Assembly (NCBI RefSeq): GCF_011386835.1
Contig: NC_088801.1
Span: 16,664,824 to 16,728,823, forward strand
Reading direction: 5' to 3'
DNA: 64,000 bases
DNA from: Chrysemys picta bellii
Lineage: Eukaryota > Chordata > Testudines > Emydidae
Shown: piece after piece, positions 35,301 to 50,300 of the stretch
How positions within the stretch are numbered: position 1 is the first letter of the stretch
Layout of the letters: every line of letters begins with the position of its first letter
Made by a program: the position numbers and the translations under genes
Notes under the pieces: model-generated
The model's input: only the letters and a program-made list of their open reading frames with translations
The model's database searches: none
What the model was told of the DNA's origin: nothing

Positions 35301-38300
35301 CGAGCTTGTGGGGCTAAAAATTGTAATGCAGACATTCAGAGCCTGTTCTCCAGCCTGAGCCCAAATGTCTATGCTGCAATTTTATAGCTCTGCAAGCCTG
35401 AACCAGCAGACACAGGTCAGCCGCAGGTGTTTTATTGCGCTAATAGGGAGTGTTGTCTCCACTGCAGTTAACTCAAGCTAATATAGTCTGGGTGAAATAT
35501 CCCCACTGCAAAACCCCTGCCTGTGCCAGACCTACATAACTGCATTGTATGGTGCTGTACTAGTCTGTATGCGGGGATGGATTTCTGATGAGATATCCCA
35601 TAGTTCTTAGTGGTGCAAGAAACTGGCTGCTCTATGAATTCATTTGCAGGGTGCTCTCTCACATCTAGCATGGCGCTGTCGTCTGTGGCAGTGACATGAG
35701 AACAATACTTCATGTACATAACTTCCAAATGGAGTTACTCATTATTAATGCAGACAATTCTAAAGATAAACGTAAACAGCATTTGGCAACAAGAACTTTT
35801 AATGCAAATGTCATTAAGGATTTCAGTCTGCAAGCCAAGTGATTTATGGCACACCCGACTGACTTCTCTACCTCTCAGTTTCTTTCCTGTCCACTAATCA
35901 TAAAAATGTTCTTTTAGGTGTATTCCCCCCAAATATAGGCCTTACTGATATCACACCAGCAGATGACTGGTGTCAGCTTCCAGGCAGCACAAGGAGAGAA
36001 TTTATGACATCTCTGTTCAAATGCTGTGGATGCACAGCAGAAATGGAGCAGTCAAATCTTGGGTTAAATGCTGAGGCAGCATAGATGATTTCCAGTGTAG
36101 AATAAGGGAGGTAGACAAAGTGCAGCTCAGGTGGAACTGTAGACTAGGATTGCAGGACTAACAGCACCTGGGTTTAATAAGCCTACCTCTTCATTCTCAC
36201 TGCAAAATAGGTGGGCTGCCAGCCTGGATTGAAGCAAAAACTGAGCTCAAGTCAACGCCCTTAACTGTGCTTGCTAGCCTGGACTTGAGACTCCCTCAAG
36301 CCCCAGCTAGAGGTTTTTCCTGCATGGATGGAAGCAGGGTTCGGCTAAAGCCTGACCTAACTCTGCAGTGAAGACATAACCAGGGAGGCTTTGAGAAAAG
36401 GCGTTTCAATCAGAGGAGGGAATGGATGAGGGGAGACACTCTGGAAGGAAAACCAAGACCAGACTGGGTCCCTCCCAAGAGCCACCTGAGTTTCTGAAAA
36501 TAATACAAGTTGGGTCTGTTCTTTCCCTTTAACTCAAGAGAGAAAACTCATAGAATATCAGGGTTGGAAGGAACCTCAGGAGGTCATCTAGTCCAACCCC
36601 CTGCTCAAAGCCGGACCAATCCACAACTAAATCATCCCAGCCAGGGCTTTGTCAAGCCTAACCTTAAAAACCTCTAAGGAAGGAGATTCCATCACCTCCC
36701 TAGGTAACCCATTTCAGTGCTTCACCACCTTCCTAGTGAAAAAGTTTTTCCTAATATCCAACCTAGACCTCCCCCACTGCAACTTGAGACCATTATTCCT
36801 TGCTCTGTCATCTGGTACCACTGAGAACAGTCTAGATCCATCCTCTTTGGAACCTCCTTTCAGGTAGTTGAAAGCAGCTATCAATCCCCCTTGTTCTTCT
36901 CTTCTACAGACAAAATAGAAGAGTGAGAGTACTGAGAAATTCCACCCAAAGACAGGTACAGGTGGTAGTGATAACTGAGGCCTGGCAAGCCTCCTCACTA
37001 GCAACTCAAGCTGTGAGAAAGTAGATACGTTTATGAAATGTTCCAATTCCATATAATGATAAATGTTGGTGGGAAATTGTGCAATAGGAAAACAGAAAAA
37101 GACTGAATTAGTCTAAACCAAAAAAGGCGTGCTGATATAACTCAAGGACTGCTAAGGACATGCCTGGTAAACAGTCCTTAAAAGAACAAGAATTTGGGGG
37201 AATCAGGAACAAGAAGCTGAAAACCACAATGCTGCCTGAGCAAAAGAAGGAGAAGGATTGAGCTTCAACAAAATGGCTGCCACCTCCACCATCTCAGGGG
37301 ACGCTGCGATCAACTGTGACACCACTATGCCTTTGTCATTCTGATCAGACTGGTCCAAGAAGAGGGTTCCAGAGACATTGCAACCTCCACTGGCTCTAGC
37401 TAAATCCTGAACTCCATCTGGGCAGTGAGTCTTCGTTGTCTTGTCCGGTTTTCCCCATCCAGGGTCTTTTCCTTCCCATCTTATTTCTTCTCCCTCTCCC
37501 CCCCCGCCACCTTCCCCTTCTTTTTTTTAAAAAAAAAGAGTCTGGCTTAGCCAGCCAAGACTGTATATTCTGCAACACTGCTGTAAGCCTGTGACCAAAG
37601 AATCATCTAAAAGAAAAACTCCTAACAGCCAAAGTTTGCCAGGTCTCAGGGTGGCAGATATGACCATGTGCCATGTCTGCATTTCTTAAACAGTGAGGTT
37701 GCAAGTGAAAGTCAACTCCAGAGTTAGAAGTGCATTTTTTAATCTGTGTAGTTCTTCCTCCCCTAGGGTGACCAGACAGCAAATGTGAAAAATCAGGACG
37801 GGGGTGAGGGGGCAATAGGAGCTTATATAAGAAAAAGACACAAAAATCTGGACTGTCCCTATAAAAATCGGGACATCTGGTCACCCTACTCTCTCCCCTT
37901 ATTTATGTGTCATCCAGGAAATGGGATCGGACTTTAAAACGGCAGCAATAACTGCTCCAGCCCATCTCACCTAACTTTTTCTCCAAAAAGGACAGTTATC
38001 ATCTAAGGGGGTTCTTTCTAAAAATTCTCTCCAGCTAGAGCAAAAGCGAACAAAATGATGGTTTAAATGACAACCTTACTTAACATTTCAAATGTTTAAC
38101 TGTTTTTCCTTCTTGTCTGTATCTTTATTAAAATATTAAGATTTTCAATGGTATTAATGCCATGGTATTAAGCATGCTAGAGGTCTCTGCATTACAAACC
38201 CCAAACCTTGTTTAAAACTGTTCAATGTTGGGCAGTTTCAGGGTCATGTTAAACATCTTTAACTCTTTGGGCCCCATATATTCCATCTGAATTAATACAA

Positions 38301-41300
38301 CACAGCACTAGACCTAACACCTCAGGGGTGGACTCAGAGGCCAAAATCAGGACACATGTCCAATCAGCCATGTAACCATGACATATGCAAATAGGACATC
38401 TGCAAAGGGGTAACAAAACAGACCTCAGTTTGAAAATTTTCTTCACTTACTTCTCTTAGCAATCACAACAAGGTTTTACCACAACATGGCCAATTGTTCA
38501 TAGAGATACAGTAAGTGAATCATTAAAATTAAAGCTGCATATTTTGGATTAAGCGCAGGAGGGAAAGGAACAGAGAATAAAACTGAAGCAATGCCTCATA
38601 ATTGCATGAAACACTGAATAGTGAATAATACTGTGTAACTTGCTGCCTCCTACACATGAATTGTCTTCATTACTGTGGTCTGCAGAACAGTCTCTCTTCC
38701 CTTCAAGTGATGTCTCTGATACAGAGGTTGTCAATTTCCACCTTCCATTTTTCCTCAGTCAGGACACAGCTGTACAGCTTCCACTCTCCTTTGGATACCA
38801 GTCCATTAGCAACATCTCCAATGTAGGTGGTTCTCTTTCTTCCTGGTTTGCCTGCAATCTTGTCTGATAGTATGAGTATTGAAATTGAGTCATTCTGTGA
38901 TAAGCAAGCAATACATCCAAAAAGATATTATTCTTTTACACGGGGTCTCTAATAATTGTGCTCTTTTTAAATTCATCCTTATCACCTCATCATTCGTCAT
39001 TTTGGTGACCTAGCTAATTTTTAACGTTCTTCTGTAACACCACAACTCAAAACCTCCGAGTTTTGTCGGTGTCCTTTTTAAGAGCCCAGCTTCCACATCC
39101 GTACAGCAGGGGTGACCATATGTAGCACATCAGCAATCTAGTGTGGATATGCAGTTTTAACTTTTGACTACACAGAAGTCTTTGTATGTTACTGAATACT
39201 TTTTTTAATCGTATCTTCTGTCTGATGTTATTAGACTCCCCAAGTAGGGGAAACTATTCACTTGTTCCACAACAAAGTAGGAACTGAAGAGAAACAGTAA
39301 AATGAAAAAGAGTGCCATTCAATTACATCATATGAAAGCAGACAAGTAAATATTGACAAATTTTATAAGTGCTTGTGAACTTGAGTGGGTGGTATTAAAT
39401 AAGGATATTGATATAACAGGCATCACAGAGACTTGATGGAATGATGATGATGATGTTGATAATCAATGGGACACGATAATACCAGAGGATCAAAATATAT
39501 AGGAATGACAAAGTAGCTCATGCTGGTGGAAAAGTGGCATATATGTGAAAGAAAGCAGAAAGTCAAATATAGTAACAATCTTAAACTGTATCAGAGAATC
39601 TCAATGAATAAAAATTCCATGTTCGAATAAGGTTATAGGTAGTAGGAATATACTACCAACCAGCTGACCATGATGAAGACAGTGATTATGAAATGCTCAG
39701 GGCGACTGAAGAGGCTACAAAAACAGAAGAGCAAATACTAATGAAGGATTTCAACGATCCAATATTGGCTGGGTACATGTCACTTCAGGATGGGATGCAG
39801 AGAATTTCTAGATACCATTAATGACTGCTTCTTGGAGCAGCTTGTCCTGGAACTCAAAAGGGGAGAGGCAATTCTTGATTTAGTCCTAAGTGGAGCGCAG
39901 GATCTGGTCCAAGAGGTGAATATAGCTGAAACACTCAGTAACAGCAGCCATAATATAATTAAATTTAACATCCTTGTAAGTGGGGAAAATACCAAAGAAA
40001 CCCACCACACTAGCATTTAACTTCAAAAAGGGGAACTACAAAAAAAAAAAAAAAAGATGAAGTTCGTTCCTTTTAACTTCCATTTAACTATCACAAGAGT
40101 GAAATGCCTTCACACTGCATGGAAACGATTTGAAAACTACCATATAATAGAGGCTCAAACTAAATGTATACCCCAAAAGAGTAAGAGGACCAAAAATATG
40201 CCACCATGGCTAAACAGCACAGTAAAAAGAGGCAGTTAGAGGCTAAAGGCATCCTTTAGAAGTCATATCCTACTGAGGAAAATAGAAAGGTGCAAAAAAG
40301 TCATTAGGCAGGCCAAAAAAGAATCTGAAGAGCAACTAGCAAGACACTAACTGCAGATTTTTTTTTTTTTAAGTATATCAGAAGCACGAAGCCTGCCAAA
40401 CAATCAGAGGGGCTAATGGATGATAGTGGTGCTAAAGGAGCACTCAAGGAAGACAAGGCCATTGCAGACAAGCTAAATGAATTCTTAGCATTGGTCTTCA
40501 CTGGACAGGATGTAAGGGAGATTCCCACACTTGAGCCATTCTTTTTAGATAACAAATCTGAGGAACTGTTCTGGATTGAGATGTCAACAGAGGTGGTTTT
40601 GGAACAAACTAACATTTAACAGTAATAAGTCACCGGGATCAGATGGTATTCACCCAAGAGTTCTGAAGGAACTCATATTTGAAATTACAGAAGTACTAAC
40701 TCTGGTATATAACCTATGACTTAAATCAGTCTCTGTACCAGATGACCGGCAGATACCTAATATGACCCTGAATTTTTAAAAAGGCTCTAGAGACAATCCA
40801 ATTGCAGGCCAAAAAGCCTATCTTCAGTACCAGGCAAACTGATTGAAACAATTATCAGACACACACATGAAACAATACATTGGGGAAGAGTCAACATGGC
40901 TTTTGTAAAGGAAAATCATGCTTAACCAATCTATTAAAATTCTTTGAGGGTGTCAACAAACGTGTGGACAAGAGTGTTCCAGTTAATACCATGTACTTGG
41001 ATTTTCAGAAAGTCTCTGACAAGGCCCCTCACTAAAGGCTCTTATCCTGTGACTGCTTACTTTGCTTAAGAGGGAAGGTCTTCTTATGGATCAGTAACTG
41101 ATTAAAAGACAGGAAATGAAGGCTAGGAATAAACAGTCAGTTTTCACTGTGGAGAGAGGTAATTAGGCGGGATCCCCCAAGGTTCTGTATTCGGACCAGT
41201 ACTGTTCAACGTAGTCATAAACAATCTAGAAAAAGGGGTAAACAGTGAGGTGGCAAAGTTTGCACATGATACAAAATTACTTAAGATAGTTAAGTCCAAA

Positions 41301-44300
41301 GTTGACTGTGACGATTACAAAAGATCTCACAAAACTGGGTGACTGGGCAACAAAATTACAGATGAAATTCCATGTTAATAAATGCAAAGAATCACAGGCT
41401 TGAAAACATAATCCCAATTATACATACTAAATGATGCGATCTAGTTAGTTGTTACCACTCAAGAATAATCTTGGAGTCCTCTGAAAACATTTACTCAATG
41501 TGCAGCAACAGCAGGGAAAAAAAAAAAAAAAGAAAAAAAAAAAACACTAACAATGTTAGAAACCATTAGTAAAGGGATAATATCATAATGCCACTATATA
41601 AAGGCATAATAGTATTCAAGGTAGGGGTGTGTGTACACACAGTTCTGGTCGCTCCATCTCAAAAAAAAGATATACTCTAATTGGAAAAGGTACAGAGAAA
41701 GGCAACAAAACTGATTGGGGGTATGGAACAGCTTCCATTCGAGATATTAAGAAGAATGGGACTGTTCATCTTAGACAAGAGACAACTGGGGGGGGGGGGG
41801 GGGGAGGGAGGTAATACGAGAGAGGTCTATAAAATCATGAATAGCATGAAGAAAGCAAGTAAGGAAGTTTTATTTATTCCCAAAAACCAGGGATCACCCA
41901 ATGAAGTGAATAGGCAGCAGGTTTAAAACAGACATGAGGAAGTACTTCTTCGTACAGTCAACCCGTGGAATTTGTTGCCAGGCAATGATGTGATGGCCAG
42001 AAGTATAACTGCATTCAAAAAAGCATTAGATAACTTCATGGAGGACAGGTCCATCAATAGCTTTTAGCCAAGATGGTCAGGGATGCAACCTCATGCTCTG
42101 GGTGTCCCTAAGCCTGTGACTGCCAGAAACTGGGACTGGGTGACAGGATGGATCACTTCATAATTGCTCTGTTCTGTTTATTCCTTCAGAAGCATCTGGC
42201 ACCAGACACAGTCAGAAGAAAAGATACTGTGCTAGATTTACCATTGGTCTGATCCAGTAGAGCCATTTTTATGTTATGTTCTTAACTTGAGCATTGAGGT
42301 ATTGGTGTTGCCTACCATGTGTGTTATTGTTTACTTAGCATACATTTTGTCTTTCTAATGTTGATCATCATTCCTTTTTTCTTGCTGGCACTGTTCACAG
42401 TAATAAGCATGTTCTCAAGTTCTTCCCTTGTGAAAGAGATGGGTAAACTAGGTCACTGGCATATCTTATGTTGTTGATGTATATGCCATTGACTGATATG
42501 CCCTGTCTGCTGTCTTCTAACCTTTCCCTCTTATTTTATTTATTTATATATATATTTTTAAATAGCTGTGGAGTAGGATGTAACTGTGGGTAACACCTTT
42601 TGTGATGCTGCAGTACTCAGATATTTCATAGTTCATTTGGATTGCTGCTCTCTCATTACAGGTTTTGGGTTTTTTTGTTTTGTTTTATTTTTTTTTTTTA
42701 TAAATTGTAGGTCTTGAGTCAATATTACATTCTGCAGACCATTACCCCCACTATTTAAAATCCCTTTTCAAAACTCACTTCTTCCATAATATCTAGAATT
42801 AAAAAATATATATATTTTTATCTACAGATCATTTTTAAAAATGAGGTGAAAGTAATTTAAAGTACTACTCTACCTGAATGCCTCTTCCAAATTGTACTTT
42901 ATTTATGTACGTTTCCCTTGCTGCTGTTTGACACACCCACACAAACAATTACCTTTAGCAGAGGAAATAACGAAACTGACTATTCACACAGTGCTGTCAA
43001 ATACACAAAACAAAATGGAGAGAATTTTTTCCCCCCCTGTAATCTTTTAGTTAATGAAAACTTAAGTGTTACATAGAATGATGGTAGGTACAAAATGTTA
43101 AGACAAGAGTGATTACGTAGATGTCCTTAACGACTGGGTACACAACATAAAATAGATAAAATTAGTAAGGACATTCAAGCCAACTGGAAATTTATAGACT
43201 AACTCCCTTATTACTCTACATAGCAAATATGCAAAATATTAACAATGTGCAAAAAGTATGTGGTGCAAAATTTATCAGTGAATAAAATCTACTACACATT
43301 TCTACAATCTTTCATCATTAAACGGCAGAATAACCACACCCTGGATGACACAAGAGCCTTCAACATTCATTTGACAACTGAAACAATTATGCTCAAATAA
43401 ATTACATCTAGTCCACACAGATTAATGCTGCTTCTTTTTACTTCCTTTCAAGCACATTCTCAGTAGCAACTTTTACAACACTAAACAGCACAAAATACAT
43501 ATGCTAATGTACCATTTCATTTGTTTCAATGTTTACAAAGATGTTCAATGACCAACAAGATTTGATGGATTAAGTCATGCAAAAAAAATGGCCCACAACT
43601 GGTCCTTTCCAGCAAGGAGACCTTGGAAAATCTGCAGTCCAGTAATGTCTTATCTACACTAGAAAATTTTGTACTAATTTTTCATCAGTTGTGCCTGGTG
43701 GTATTCTAATTAGGGTTTTCATACTGCACTCAAAGCAGTATCAGATTTCTTTCCACAGTTAAGGAGGACATTTACAACAGTGCAAGCACTATGTGGACAG
43801 GGATCAGCTGTTTTTAAAGCATCACAAAAACTACTGTGGCGCATCACTGATAAAAATGGGAACATATTTAGTCTTTACATATGTATGTTGAAGTGACCGC
43901 AAGAAGTGTGGACAAAGCTGTGGGACTGTTGAGGACTAATTTCAGTCTTTTATGTTGTTGCTGTATTTGAATCAATATGGAGGATCAGGACAGTTGGGGA
44001 GCCCAAGAAGAGTGTATTTTTCATTTCTCCTGGAGAAAAAGGAAAAGAAATTGAAAATCCTCTCCTATAGAATAGATTTTGTGCTACAGCTGGACAGATA
44101 AAAGTTGGTCAGGAAGCAGTGAAGCCTCTGGAATCCCTTCAATACTTGAATTACTGGGAAACGACAAGGGAAGAAAGGCTAATTAATTTCTTCTATGCGC
44201 AGCTCTAATATATCTTCTCAAATGCTCTTAAGAATCAGACATGGGATGACAAATCTAGGCAAGAACTGAGATCAGCAAACTAAAATTCACAATTTGCTGA

Positions 44301-47300
44301 CAAGAAAACTTTCAGTGAGCACTGTTTCTTCAATCCAGTGCCCCAAACTTCTGTACTAGTGAAGTTCTAATTATTAGCTAGTATGGGACTGGTCTTTATC
44401 TTAGGAATTTTGATTTTTTTTTTGTTCGCAACTACTTCAATCATAAATGTTGGGTTTTAAATAACTTTAAATTAACAGGACTGAATTACAACTAGTCAAA
44501 AAAGGAAACTTAACATTGTGATTGAAGGAGATGCACACAATTTCAAATTATCCCAGACAAAATACTCTGAGGATGCCGACTAGAAAAACAGAGATGGGAG
44601 TCTAAAAGTGTTTCTAGACACAGGGGATGTGCAAACCAGACAACTGGACCAGGCAACTACTGCAACACTGGATATTTGAGAGGATGTTGTTGAACCGAGG
44701 CTAGTCAACGGATGTAGGAATTTAAAAAACAAAACATTCTTCCCCTAAAGAGAGACTACTGTAAATTCACTTCGGTGAATATTTTCACTGTGACAATACA
44801 TACTTACCCACCTTAAGCCATTAATATTAAATAAGATCATGATAAAATGTAAAGTGAAACCAGAGAGTTACAGCTGTGTAAAGAGAAAGGAAGCTACCAT
44901 TTATTTTGACAATAATTGTCTAAGTATCTTGGAAAAGAAAGAGAAAAACTTCTAAAACGCTGATTTACATTTCAAAGTATTATTGTTTTTCTTGTATTTA
45001 ATAAACAGAACTATGATTTATCCAAATTCTACAGTTATCTGTGTCTCTCTTTCCTGAATCTGAGTAAACCTGTAAAAAAATGAAATAGGTTCTTAACACA
45101 AAACAAATCCAAAATTCAGAAACTTCTTAACTACTCTAAGGAATTTGCTATATGGGGAAGTTCACCAAAATATTCCCATTCATTCTACCACTACCAGTTG
45201 AACCAGGGGAACCAACTGAACCACTGTTAAAATCATTAGAAGCAGCAGTGAAAGCAAATCTCTTGTGACCAAATCCATCTTATCACAGTTTCAATTAAGA
45301 TGGCAATTTTTTTTTTAAAAATGGCACAGACCACCAGAACCTTGTCTTTACTGCAGCTCCCAGTTTAAACATTCAGCAGAACCTGTGGGAGTTTTGGGTC
45401 AAGTTTTCCTAGTGTAATCATAGCTAATGAGTCTATTGCTTCCAAGTTATGTTTGATAGTCCTCCTTTGGTAGCTAGCTTATGAATAGTTACTACTTAGG
45501 CTGCTTGGCATCCACAACAGCTTGATAAACCCGTCCAGGACCAACCTTGTTCAATATCTGAATTTATTATAAAAATGTCTTGACCACAATTGTGGGGCTC
45601 TAAGATATCAGAAGAGGGTGGGAGTTTTGAGACTGGAGTCTGTGGAGGATGCATTATGGCACTATGAATTCCAAACAAATACAAATCCAGCCCACAGGAT
45701 CTGAACAGTTTCTGGACAAAATTAGGGTACCAATGTTTTTTCTCATTTGACACTGGTGTTGGTGGTATAGCACTCTCCCAAAAGACAAAACAAGGATTTC
45801 TAACACAGTCTATGCCAAGGGTCGCCAAACCATGGCTCACAAACTGCATGTGGCTCTTTTACAGTTGAAGTGCAGCTCAGAGGGCCCCCCTGCATTCTCT
45901 GCCTACCAGACTGGGAGGGTGGGGAGGAGGGGGGGGAGAGAAGAGCTTGGGGCTTCTGCCTTGCACCAGGGTGTTGGGGCTAGGGGCTTCTGCCCAGTGT
46001 GGAGGGGGTGTCTCAGGGCTTCAGCTATTACACTGGAGCCCTGGCAGGCGCACCCCAGCTCTCAAACTTCTGAAGATTGTCATATGTGGTTCAGACAGTC
46101 AATAAGTCTGGCCACCCCTGCTCTGTGCCATTGGAATCCTCGTTGTCATGGTGATTCATTGTTTGACCTTTTCTTCTTGTTGAATATACCATATTTAGCA
46201 GCACTACACATGTCTAAAAACTTACCAGAACACTGCAGGTGGGTGGAATATTTGGGAGGGATAGCTTAGTGATTTGAGCACTGGCCTGCTAAAAAGGGTT
46301 GTGAGTTCAATCCTTGAAGGGGCCATTTAGGGATCGGGGGCAAAAATCTGTCTGGGGATTGGTCCTGCTTTGTGCAGGGGGCTGGACTAGATGATCTCCT
46401 GAGGTCCCTGCCAACCCTGATATTCTATAAATACAATACTTTGGGAATCCAGTGGCCAGAGGGAAGTTTTTCTTGGGGAAAGTAATGCTAATCAGTGTCT
46501 ACTATACTTAAGTTTTCAGTAAATTAAAACATATCAAATATGTCAGGCTGTTATGGTTGGTAAAACAAGTTTCCTAGTGGGAAAAAACAATCAGACTTAT
46601 CTTTGAGTCAGCACAGACAGGTTTTATGTGTGGTACTACTTATGGCTTTGTCAAGCAGCAGCAGAGTGACATTAACAACATTCTGGTCAGTTTCACTACT
46701 GACATTCAGAACCTTCTAGGTTGCAAAAAAATTTTCAAGAATCATGTCAATTTCATGATGCAGCACAGAAACCAGAGCAGCAGGAGCTACACACTGGAGT
46801 TATTCATGGGTGATGACAACACAAAAATGGAGGCTAGAAGAGAGACCTGTTCCTCCTGAAGCAACCAGGAGGCTTTGGAGTTGGAAAAGTAGTTTATAGC
46901 AGCCAGGGAGGGGGGAGGGGGGGGAGAGGAGATAGAGCTCCATATTAAGATACCTATTTTTTTGAAGCAGATATTTGTGTGCATACAAACTGTACCTATC
47001 CAATTCTTTGGGTGTGTCTGACAATCAGGATATGCTTTTGGGGAAAATAATCATTTTTATCCAGTTTGGGTAAAATTAGTTATTTCCTTAATTTTATATT
47101 TCAAATATTAAGATATGCAACAAAACCGCCAATTTTGATAAAGCAAACTAGATGTGGCGTTTTAATTCTCTGGAGCTTAAAGAAGTTCAGTAGAAATATT
47201 GGAGGAAGCCATGTGCTTACAGTTTCTAATGTTGTTCCATTTGAGAAGAATGTTATGTTATATTGCTGTTGTAATGGCTGCTAATACAGATTTTAATGTG

Positions 47301-50300
47301 TGTCCAGAAGAAGAAGAAACCACACAAACAATGAAAGGATCACAACTGCTGTATCAGTTAGTTTTTACTCAGATTTGGGATAAAGATATAAAAATGAAAG
47401 CCCAATTAAAATCAAGTTTTCCATGCTATGTCATTTCAGCACCTACCTTAAGATCACGTCAACCAGCCATCAGCACTATGGCAGCTACTAGAAAGCATAG
47501 AGAAAGGTGTCTCCTCTAACTGTTCAAACTTACTTGGGTACCAAAATATAATTTGCTACTAAGTTAAATTCACAGGTATTCAAGGTTTATAAAATAACTG
47601 CACTAGTGACTTGACTCTTTAGAAATTGTACCTTTATATTTCAAAGTTAGATCTGATGATAACATGCCATTTAAAAATATACCATTGCTCAAAATGGGAA
47701 CTTACTCAGAATCTCCTCAATTTATAGTTTAGCCCAGGGGTTCTCAAACTGGGGGTTGGGACCCCTCAAGGGGGTCATGAGGTTATTACGTGGCGGGGGA
47801 GTCACGAGCTGTCAGCCTCCCCCCCCAAACTCCACTTTGCCTTCAGCATTTATAATGGTGTTAAATATATAAAAAAGTATTTTTAATTTATAAGGGGGGG
47901 AGGTCGCACTCAGAGGCTTGCTGTGTGAAAGGGGTCACCAGTACAGAAGTTTGAGAATCACTGGTTTAGCCATCTATGAAGTGTACGCTATATAAAGAAG
48001 ATTATATCTGTAAATGTTATACCATAGCAGATTAACAAAGCCAAATACAAGCATTAATACAAGCACTTATATATTACCATACCTCCCTGATAGATTCAGA
48101 AATACAAGTTATTTGCTTTCTACTTGTGAAACTCATTTTAAGTAATTTTAAAAATGCCAAAAAAAAAAAGTATATTTTATTTGAATGCAGTTCTCAAAAA
48201 TAGGAAATGGTACCTGGCTTTGAATGTTATGTTTGTATTACAAATGTAATTTGTGTTGGCATTGGCAGAATGCTGCCTTTCTCCTACCACATCCTCTGGG
48301 ACCTGCACATTCATTTTTGAGTGTCCTAACAGTATGCCTCTGTATTTCAACACACAAGACAGAGCTGGACATATGCTGCACTGCTAATTGGTCATTACTT
48401 TCAAATTCATCCACAATCTACTTACCCTAAAGAAAAACATTAAACTGCACTTTATATTATAGCTAATACATGTGAAAGTGTGTCCAACTAAAGGGTAAAA
48501 CAAAATGCCCTAGAATTTTGGAAGAGATTTTAGTATACAGGTATGTATAAAATTTCCTATCATTATGAAAAAAAACACAAACATACCACTACACAAAGTC
48601 AAGAAATCAGGCCCACCCCTTAGAATAGGCCAATAGCTTTCAAACATCCATCAGAAGAAGCCTGAGAGAAAAGATTTATCATCTATTAAGCTCTGAAGTC
48701 AACTAGCTAGGAGTCTGCTGGGCTGATAGAATCAGCAAATTCCAAAGTCAAGTCTTCTACTTGAAGAAAACCCTGCTATTGGCCCCCCAACACACAAGAC
48801 CACCCCCACTGACTTCTGCTTTCATGACAGTACACAAAGGGAAATTAAGAAACTTTTCCCACATCAATCATGACTTGCTAAACATTTTCCCCAATCTTTT
48901 GGGGAAGTATCTAAAATATACAGTTGTTTAACTGCATTTCTTCCATATAGACATGATGCAGACATTCTGCACAGTGAATAAAAAAGTGTCCAGAGCATCA
49001 TATACACTTGTACTAGTTTAACCGCTTAACATATTAATTTAAGGAGGTAAACAAGTGGTGTTTTGTCTGTCAAGAGCAGACTTGCATTAAAATACCAGTT
49101 TACATAGTTATGTTGCAACATGTTTCTACTTCAGGACAATGTTTAAATTAGAAGCAGTTGTCTTCTGAAAAAGTATCCTACTGAACTGTAGACAAAAACA
49201 TGCCATTAAACCTTGTCTTAATAAAAGCTAGTCTCATTTAAGATTTTTTTTAAACCACATAGGCTCAAATCTGACAATAAATATACAAGAGCAGTGATTT
49301 CTGAAATCTCTTGCAGATGCTGAATAACATGGAGATAAATCTAAGGCAACTTATGACAAAAAAACCCAATGCTAATAAGTATGCAACATTGTCAGGGAAA
49401 AAAAAAAAAAAAAAAAAAATCGAGATATTGCATCATCCAAAGAATTAAAACTCGAATCAGTCCAGCGACAGCATGCACTGTGTCTTACTCCTCACATTCT
49501 AAGTTAGTCCACATTACACAGCTGTAAAGTTCTATGACCATGCAATGACCACAAGTGGGGAAAAAGAAGCCTCACAAGAAAGGCATCAGAATAAGACACT
49601 TCCCACACCTGAACACTAGTTTAGAATCAAACAAAATGGAGAACCTATGTTCAGATGAGAGAGAAAAATAGAAATTGGTTCAACAACATTCTCAATTTAG
49701 AGGTATCATCTTCTTTGACTTATTGAATTATTTCTCAAAAAACACACACAATAAATCTAGGCAAGATGTGTATCACCTAAAATTCTAGTAGTACTTGCTT
49801 CACCTGGTAACTTACATAAAGATTCCTGAACCAGCTACATGCTAAGGCCTACTTTCAGGCTAGGAATGTTTTTAAAAGGTAGCTTGTCCAAGGATAACTT
49901 CTGCATTCCCAGACCTTTTTTGATTACATAAGTAGCCTTAGCATGGCATTCATATATTCTGGTAATTTTACATTTTATTTTTTCCCCCTTTTCTTTACTT
50001 TTGATAAAAAGGAAACTGCTCATACACTAAGTCAGTGGTGTCAAACAGGTGACCCACAGTCCCACCTAACTATTTATCCAGCCCGCATGACAGATTAGAT
50101 TCTCAAGCTTTCATTTTGTTAAGAAGTTAGTTTCTAGCCCTTATGGTTCTGAAAAGAAAACTTGCATTCAGATCATGTTTGGAACTGAGGTAGCACTGTC
50201 TTTCTGAATTGACAGCACGCCACTACCCCATCCATCTCAATGCATTGATGAGGTGCTGTAAATAAGCCCATGAGTTAAAAGTCCATAACTGCCAATTGCT

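Noticed and set aside
45496..45849. 117-codon minus-strand ORF
   Set aside because: Its 5' part overlaps a hAT MITE terminus and the rest resembles no known protein; it is likely a chance frame.
46254..46330. Functional tRNA gene
   Set aside because: A- and B-box-like motifs are present, but no complete cloverleaf or anticodon arm can be drawn and a CR1-like tail follows. It is a tRNA-derived SINE.
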